This document shows positions 58,924 to 64,000 of a stretch of DNA of 64,000 nt, one piece after another. The translations under genes were made by a program, and so were the position numbers. The notes under the pieces are model-generated. The model ran no database searches. It was not told the origin of the DNA and was given only the letters and a program-made list of their open reading frames with translations. Source of the DNA: Staphylococcus xylosus (lineage in GTDB: Bacteria; Bacillota; Bacilli; Staphylococcales; Staphylococcaceae); contig NZ_MRZO01000001.1 in NCBI RefSeq assembly GCF_002732165.1, positions 372,001-436,000 on the forward strand, in the 5' to 3' direction. Position 1 is the stretch's first letter, and every line of letters starts with the position of its first letter.

Positions 58924-59736
58924 ATGAATGGTCTTAGAAGTGTAACCACAGGGACAGATAATTTAGAAAAAACTAAAACTTTATTTAAAGATGTATTAGG
59001 TCTAAATGTTGCAGATAAGGGGCAAGCTCTCCGTTTCGGCGATGCAGAACTCAACTCTGGCACACGTATCCATTTTGTAGAAATACCAAATTATACGAAT
59101 CAAGACAATCATATTGAAAATATTGGTTTACGTTTACCAAGTGACGAAGGTTTAGATGAATACCGAGCTATCTTAGATGACCATCAAATTGATCATAGTG
59201 AAATTACTGATTTAAATGGGCATAAGTATTTTGAATTTAATGACCATAATCATCAGACATTCAATATATATTCAAACGAGCATAATACGGGTGCCCCTCT
59301 AGGGATGCCCACATTTGATAGTACTGTTAATCCACTGCATCAAATTCAAGGATTAGGGCCAGTCTTACTTAAAGTAAATGAATTACTACTTACTCAATCT
59401 ATTTTGACAAAAGTGTTTGGACTTACGCATTTTGCAGAATACACACCACATCCTGAATCGGACTATAAAGTACAAGTATTCCGAATCGGAGAAGGCGGTT
59501 TAGGTGGAGAATTGCATTTATACGCTGCTGATGAAGATTTGAAGATGCCGAAACATGGTATTGTAGAACAAATTGAGTTTGCAACTGAATCCAAGGCACA
59601 ATTCCAAAATGCATTACAACAACTTGAATCTATAGGTATCCCTTATCAATCATTAGATCAAGAAGGTGAAAAATCCTTAAGAATTAGTGAAAAAAGTGGT
59701 ATCACTTTTATATTGACTTTAGAAATTAAATCATAG
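58924..59736 (+). CDS. VOC-family (glyoxalase-like) protein
   Basis: 270 residues with two vicinal-oxygen-chelate modules: RSVTTGTDNLEKTKTLFKDV in the first and PVLLKVNELLLTQSILTKVF in the second. Metal-ligand candidates are His52 (RIHFVEIP) and the glutamates near HLYA. Relatives include ring-cleaving dioxygenases and glyoxalases (YkcA/YdfO-like). ATG 58924 follows AAAGGAG; the upstream ATG 58903 has none. It is 18 bp ahead of the DUF6501 gene. Confidence 0.85.
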   Translation: MNGLRSVTTGTDNLEKTKTLFKDVLGLNVADKGQALRFGDAELNSGTRIHFVEIPNYTNQDNHIENIGLRLPSDEGLDEYRAILDDHQIDHSEITDLNGHKYFEFNDHNHQTFNIYSNEHNTGAPLGMPTFDSTVNPLHQIQGLGPVLLKVNELLLTQSILTKVFGLTHFAEYTPHPESDYKVQVFRIGEGGLGGELHLYAADEDLKMPKHGIVEQIEFATESKAQFQNALQQLESIGIPYQSLDQEGEKSLRISEKSGITFILTLEIKS

Positions 59737-59754
59737 AAAGAGGAATGTTTATTT

Positions 59755-59958
59755 ATGTTACATGAAACATGGAAAGAAAATACACCAGTGAAAAAAGTTG
59801 AAGTTATCCATACAAATGCTAAGAAATTTACAGTTTCTGATATGCTAACTGTTGGGCAACAATATAATGTTATAAATGAAACTGAAGAATATTACCAAAT
59901 CATTGATAACTCTGGCCTTGTTGGTGGTTATTACAAAGAATATTTCAAAGAAGTATAG
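59755..59958 (+). CDS. DUF6501 small protein
   Basis: 67 residues, predicted mostly beta: WKENTPVKKVEVIHTNAKKF, then VGQQYNVINETEEYYQIIDN and GGYYKEYFKEV, which looks like a small barrel. It matches the short DUF6501 proteins found in staphylococci. Function is unknown. It follows the VOC gene by 18 bp with AGAGGAATG and ends before a terminator, so the two are one unit. Confidence 0.83.
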   Translation: MLHETWKENTPVKKVEVIHTNAKKFTVSDMLTVGQQYNVINETEEYYQIIDNSGLVGGYYKEYFKEV

Positions 59959-60030
59959 AATTAATTTGAATTAGTTGATAAATATTGCGCTCATATTGTG
60001 TTGCGCGTTTAAATAATTTCTTAACAAATA

Positions 60031-60077
60031 AGGCTAGGGCGAAATCTGATGATGTATTCATGCCCCAGTCTATTTTT
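60031..60077 (+). terminator. Terminator after the DUF6501 gene
   Basis: AGGCTAGGGC (60031-60040) pairs with GCCCCAGTCT (60062-60071), using G-T pairs, then ATTTTTA. Confidence 0.78.
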
Positions 60078-60132
60078 AATGATTTCTTATTAAACAAATA
60101 AGCCATATTTTATATAGAGGAGACAATTCACG

Positions 60133-60924
60133 ATGACAAGTACAAACTATATTAATAGAGATGAAACAGTCTTTAACGACGCAGAAGCTTTGATGCAATT
60201 AAACAAAAATATCTTACTAAAAGGGCCTACAGGATCTGGTAAGACAAAATTAGCAGAAACATTAAGTGAAACAACAAATCGCCCAATGCATCAAATCAAC
60301 TGTTCAGTCGATTTAGACGCGGAAAGCTTACTCGGTTTCAAAACTATACAAACCAATGACAATGGGACACAAGAAATTGTTTTTATAGATGGACCAGTAA
60401 TTAAAGCCATGAAAGAAGGCCATATATTGTATATAGATGAAATTAATATGGCTAAACCTGAAACGTTACCTATTTTAAATGGCGTACTAGACTACCGTAG
60501 AAAACTAACGAATCCATTTACAGGGGAAGTAGTCAATGCAGCACCCGGATTCAATGTAATTGCGGCAATCAACGTTGGCTACATAGGAACCTTGCCAATG
60601 AACGAAGCATTGAAAAATCGTTTTGTTGTCATTCAAGTAGACTACATCGATGGTGATATTTTAAGTGATGTCATTAAACAACAAAGTCAGTTAAATGACG
60701 ATGCGTTAATTCAAAAAATCATTAAATTTAATGAAGATTTACGTACAATGACTAAACAGGGTCAAATTTCAGAAGAAGCGGCTAGTATTCGTGCACTTAT
60801 AGATTTAAGTGATTTAGCTACTATTATGCCAATCAGACGTGCTATTCAACGAACAATAATAGATAAGTTAGAAGATGAGCGAGAACAGCAAGCTATTTTA
60901 AATGCAGTAGAATTAAACTTTTAG
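60133..60924 (+). CDS. MoxR-family AAA ATPase (CbbQ/NorQ/GvpN type)
   Basis: 263 residues. Walker A is GPTGSGKT at 31-38, Walker B is ILYIDEIN near 97-104, sensor 1 is VIAAINVGY, and the arginine finger region is NEALKNRF. These ATPases work with a VWA protein to insert metal or remodel enzyme complexes. The VWA partner follows 12 bp later. The target complex is unknown. AGGAGA lies upstream of ATG 60133. Confidence 0.92.
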   Translation: MTSTNYINRDETVFNDAEALMQLNKNILLKGPTGSGKTKLAETLSETTNRPMHQINCSVDLDAESLLGFKTIQTNDNGTQEIVFIDGPVIKAMKEGHILYIDEINMAKPETLPILNGVLDYRRKLTNPFTGEVVNAAPGFNVIAAINVGYIGTLPMNEALKNRFVVIQVDYIDGDILSDVIKQQSQLNDDALIQKIIKFNEDLRTMTKQGQISEEAASIRALIDLSDLATIMPIRRAIQRTIIDKLEDEREQQAILNAVELNF

Positions 60925-60936
60925 TGAGGGATAAAC

Positions 60937-62826
60937 ATGAGTAATCGTTTTATAAAATTTAATGACGAACAGCTAGATGCTAAACAAGTGATGATGCTTC
61001 AGGATTTAGCACGTCTTTTACTGAAAAATGAGCAAACACAAGTTAAGATTCAAAAGTTCCCTTATTACGATCCAATTAATAACACTTTAATCACTAGTTC
61101 TTTTTGGTCACATAGAGATGCTAATGTTGAAACTACGGGATTAAAAACTGACGTCATGCTCGCTGCTTATGGTTATCAGATGATGGACGAAAAGATTGTG
61201 AATCATGTTATACAGAACCAGGAGTTCAAACATCCCAAATTTTATCAACAACTTTTCAAATTACTTGAAGATCAACGTATCTTAGGCGCAATAGCAAAAG
61301 AACGTCCATCGACGAAATCAGCTATTCAGATGCGTAATGAAGTTAGACTCAACTACACTAAGACACAAATCAATGTATATAGAACCAAAACTACTTTTAC
61401 AGATTTATTATTTTTATATTTAGAAGCTTCTTTTATAACAGAAAACTTTTACGATATACCACAAATACATCCACAAATTGATGATGTGTTAAATAATATG
61501 TATATGTACTTACCAAACTTTTTCTATAACAAGTCTTCCGAAGATAATATGTATTTAGTTGAGCGCATTATGTTCCAAATTGACGATATATTAAAAGAGG
61601 ATATGCTAAACGAGTATTATCATTTACCAAAAAAAGTTTATGAATCTATACAAGCACTTCAATTTGAGGATTTAACTAGAACAGATGCGAGCAATACGGA
61701 CGGTACTTCAAAAGAAGACAAAGACGAAGATTCAGTAAGTGAAGAGATGGAATCAAATAACCAAGATAGTGCCTCACAAGGTGGCGCGTACTTAGAAATG
61801 GAATTACACGAAGGCGAAAATAGTGACGTTATGGGAGATAATGATAATGCGCGTGAAGGCGATGCCGGCGATGATATGACTGATATGCAAACTAAAAAGG
61901 GTAAAGGTTCATCTAACAATATAGAAGACGATCAAGGTGGTTCAGTTGGACTTAATCAAGCGTTTGCCTTAAAAGGAATTAATGAAAATGTCGAAATCAA
62001 ATGGAACATCCCTGAAATCAAACCCCAATTTATTCATGAATACCACGAGGTTGAATCTGATGTCCAGTTTGAAACCAAAGATTTAATTCAAATCATACAA
62101 AAAACCATTGATAGAGAATATCAAGATGAACGACATAATTTAACAAAAGGTAGATTACAGAAGAATCTACTCAATTGGTTTATAGATGATCAATATAAGT
62201 TATTTTATAAGAAAAAAGACTTAAGTCAGTCATTCGATGCTACGTTCACGTTATTAGTAGATGCTTCAGCCAGTATGCAAGATAAAATGGAAGAAACAAT
62301 AAAAGGCGTCGTGCTATTTCACGAAACATTAAAGAGTCTCAATGTAAAACATGAAATATTGGCATTCAATGAAGATGCTTTCGATGCCGATGAAGCAAAC
62401 CAACCTAATATTATTGATGAGATCATCACATATAATCGTTCTATGATGGATAAAGAAGGTCCAAGAATAATGGCGTTAGAGCCTCAAGATGATAATAGAG
62501 ATGGTGTTGCTATTAGAATTGGTAGCGAAAGACTCATGCGTCGCTCTCATAATCAACGTTTTTTAATTGTCTTTTCAGATGGAGAACCTTCTGCATATAA
62601 TTATAGCCAAGATGGTATATTAGATACGTATGAAGCGGTTGAGACAGCTCGTAAAATGGGCATCGAAGTCTTCAATGTATTTTTGAGTCAGGAGCCTATC
62701 ACAGAAGATATTGAGCAAACGATTCACAATATATATGGACAATATGCTTTATTTGTAGAAGGTGTTGAAAATCTTCCATCCCAATTATCACCATTATTGA
62801 AAAAACTATTATTAAAGTCATTTTAA
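60937..62826 (+). CDS. VWA-domain protein (NorD/CobT-like)
   Basis: 629 residues. The N-terminal half is helical. An acidic low-complexity linker spans about residues 245-335 (EDKDEDSVSEEMESNN and following). The C-terminal von Willebrand A domain has the MIDAS motif D442-A-S444-A-S446 and FSDGEPSAYNYS. It forms a pair with the MoxR ATPase, as in NorQ/NorD, CbbQ/CbbO and CobS/CobT. Related genes sit before brnQ in S. aureus. Substrate is unknown. Confidence 0.9.
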   Translation: MSNRFIKFNDEQLDAKQVMMLQDLARLLLKNEQTQVKIQKFPYYDPINNTLITSSFWSHRDANVETTGLKTDVMLAAYGYQMMDEKIVNHVIQNQEFKHPKFYQQLFKLLEDQRILGAIAKERPSTKSAIQMRNEVRLNYTKTQINVYRTKTTFTDLLFLYLEASFITENFYDIPQIHPQIDDVLNNMYMYLPNFFYNKSSEDNMYLVERIMFQIDDILKEDMLNEYYHLPKKVYESIQALQFEDLTRTDASNTDGTSKEDKDEDSVSEEMESNNQDSASQGGAYLEMELHEGENSDVMGDNDNAREGDAGDDMTDMQTKKGKGSSNNIEDDQGGSVGLNQAFALKGINENVEIKWNIPEIKPQFIHEYHEVESDVQFETKDLIQIIQKTIDREYQDERHNLTKGRLQKNLLNWFIDDQYKLFYKKKDLSQSFDATFTLLVDASASMQDKMEETIKGVVLFHETLKSLNVKHEILAFNEDAFDADEANQPNIIDEIITYNRSMMDKEGPRIMALEPQDDNRDGVAIRIGSERLMRRSHNQRFLIVFSDGEPSAYNYSQDGILDTYEAVETARKMGIEVFNVFLSQEPITEDIEQTIHNIYGQYALFVEGVENLPSQLSPLLKKLLLKSF

Positions 62827-62863
62827 ATAGGCTATTTTTGATAAATAATAAACGATATATTTA

Positions 62864-62878
62864 AATATTCTGAAATTT
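62864..62878 (+). promoter_or_regulatory. CodY box before brnQ
   Basis: AATATTCTGAAATTT matches the CodY consensus AATTTTCWGAAAATT at 13 of 15 positions, just upstream of the brnQ -10. CodY responds to branched-chain amino acids and GTP and is known to control brnQ genes in staphylococci. Confidence 0.6.
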
Positions 62879-62902
62879 ATATAGACGATATCTAATTAAC
62901 CA

Positions 62903-62911
62903 TGATAGAAT
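62903..62911 (+). promoter_or_regulatory. Extended -10 promoter of brnQ
   Basis: TGATAGAAT fits an extended -10 (TGnTAnAAT), 39 bp before the start codon; no clear -35 was seen. Confidence 0.5.
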
Positions 62912-62949
62912 AGGTAATATTATTTTATTGGTTAGAAGGAGCAAGTCAT

Positions 62950-64000
62950 ATGAATAAAAATACATGGATTATAGGTTTTACATTGTTCGCAATGTTTTTT
63001 GGGGCAGGTAATCTTATTTTCCCACCAAATTTAGGCTTAGATAGTGGACAGTATTTCTGGCCATCAATCTTAGCATTTGCTTTAACTGGTATCGGACTAC
63101 CACTATTAGGCGTTGTCGTAGGCGCGTTAGATAAACAAGGTTATATAGGATCGTTAAATAAAATTTCACCTAAATTCTCTATCATATTCCTAGTCATCAT
63201 CTATCTTACAATTGGACCACTGTTCGCGATTCCTCGTACAGCATCGACATCGTTTGAAATGACAGTAACACCTATTGCACACACAAATAGTAGTTTAGCA
63301 TTACTTATCTTTACGGTTTTATTTTTCTTGATAGTCTTATATTTATGTATTAACCCAACTAAAATGGTAGATCGCATTGGTTCTCTATTAACACCACTGT
63401 TATTGATCACTATTTTAGCAATGATTATCAAAGGATTTGTTGATTATGGCAGTAATTCGCATAGTCAAGCTGCTGAAACATTCACATCGAACTTTGCAGG
63501 TTTCTCACAAGGATTTACAAATGGTTATCTTACTATGGATGCCATCGCAGCTATAGCTTTCTCGATGATTGTCGTTAATGCAGTAAAATCAACAGGTATT
63601 ACACATGCCAACCAAATCTTCAAGCAAACGTTAATGGCAGGTATTATCGCAGCTGTAGCTTTAATGTTTATTTATATCTCATTAGGATTTATAGGTAATC
63701 ATATGGCTGTTCCTCAAGAAAAAATAGCTAGCTTGAATGCAAATGACCAAAATATTGGTACATATTTATTAACGACTATGGCCAGTGTTGGCTTTGGGAC
63801 ATTTGGTAAATATTTATTAGGTATTATTGTGGCACTTGCTTGTCTCACAACAGCTTGCGGATTAGTCGTAGCTGTATCAGAATATTTCCATAGAATTTTC
63901 CCAAGAATTTCTTACAGAATATATGTAATTGTGTTTACACTAATTAGTTTTATTTTAGCAAACCAAGGACTTAACTCAGTCATTACTATGTCTGTGCCAG
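62950..64000 (+). CDS. brnQ: Branched-chain amino acid carrier BrnQ (partial, runs off the window)
   Basis: 350 residues are visible with no stop before the end of the window. LIVCS-family signs: [26 protein letters not shown] at the start, [32 protein letters not shown] and [24 protein letters not shown]. It should import leucine, isoleucine and valine with sodium or protons across about twelve helices. AAGGAGC precedes ATG 62950. A CodY box and an extended -10 lie upstream. Confidence 0.95.
   Translation, partial: MNKNTWIIGFTLFAMFFGAGNLIFPPNLGLDSGQYFWPSILAFALTGIGLPLLGVVVGALDKQGYIGSLNKISPKFSIIFLVIIYLTIGPLFAIPRTASTSFEMTVTPIAHTNSSLALLIFTVLFFLIVLYLCINPTKMVDRIGSLLTPLLLITILAMIIKGFVDYGSNSHSQAAETFTSNFAGFSQGFTNGYLTMDAIAAIAFSMIVVNAVKSTGITHANQIFKQTLMAGIIAAVALMFIYISLGFIGNHMAVPQEKIASLNANDQNIGTYLLTTMASVGFGTFGKYLLGIIVALACLTTACGLVVAVSEYFHRIFPRISYRIYVIVFTLISFILANQGLNSVITMSVP

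Noticed and set aside
61659-61919. Serine- and leucine-rich open frame opposite the VWA gene
   Set aside because: It is the antisense shadow of the acidic linker; composition follows from GAA and GAT codons on the other strand.

Overview
The window is low-GC Firmicute chromosome and reads as a Staphylococcus core-genome segment, most likely a coagulase-negative species. The evidence is gene order and protein similarity: aroC-aroB-aroA, bshA-cca-birA-dinG-asnS-dnaD-nth, pbp2-recU, gpsB-rnpB, thyA-folA, msrA-msrB-crr, murG, arlRS, odhAB and brnQ follow the order I know from S. aureus, but the protein sequences differ clearly. An arsB-type gene and a sugar-oxidoreductase cluster inserted between odhB and brnQ are not in the S. 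aureus layout I remember. The exact species cannot be fixed from this sequence alone. No rRNA, tRNA, IS element, prophage or CRISPR array was seen.

Layout. 1-4922: end of the shikimate operon (aroC tail, aroB, aroA), a TPR protein, a frameshifted UPF0302 gene and a DUF1405 membrane protein. 4959-9608: membrane zinc peptidase, MazG-like protein, then bshA, cca and birA (bacillithiol, tRNA CCA ends, biotin). 9638-15478: dinG, asnS, dnaD, nth and a YpoC-like gene. 15701-18501 (minus): recU-pbp2, divergent from 18753-20024 (YppE-like, YpsA-like, gpsB), then RNase P RNA. 20706-28391: rRNA methyltransferase, RarD-type permease, SDR-like protein, a decayed gene fragment, a double dynamin and a 5'-3' exonuclease. 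28512-32707: RNase H-like protein, small hydrolase, a queuosine-precursor transporter behind a preQ1 riboswitch, and a four-gene set resembling the S. aureus cvfC operon. 33041-41092: thyA, folA, DegV, msrA, msrB, crr, YozE, ctpA, GNAT, murG and a PAP2 phosphatase. 41206-43636: a Fur-controlled sRNA gene (isrR) on the minus strand and arlRS. 43965-48042: odhAB. 48409-56853: accessory stretch with small ORFs, arsB, an XRE-cupin regulator with strong operator-like dyads, and an AraC regulator divergent from two TIM-barrel isomerase/epimerase genes plus two Gfo/Idh/MocA dehydrogenases. 56881-64000: ABC exporter pair, VOC protein, small proteins, a MoxR ATPase/VWA pair and the start of brnQ.

How parts work together. 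pbp2, recU, gpsB, murG and ctpA serve envelope growth and division. bshA, brxA, msrA and msrB form a thiol and methionine redox-repair set. odhAB, crr, two cre-like sites and CodY-like boxes tie the region to carbon and nitrogen control. The isrR gene carries two Fur boxes, a consensus-like promoter, C-rich motifs and an intrinsic terminator, so it should be an iron-starvation regulator.

The least explained part is 51088-56132: an AraC regulator with two epimerase-like and two dehydrogenase genes, a near-perfect cre and no transporter. It may be an oxidation-based sugar or glycoside pathway. All calls come from reading the sequence and from remembered family knowledge; no database search was run.
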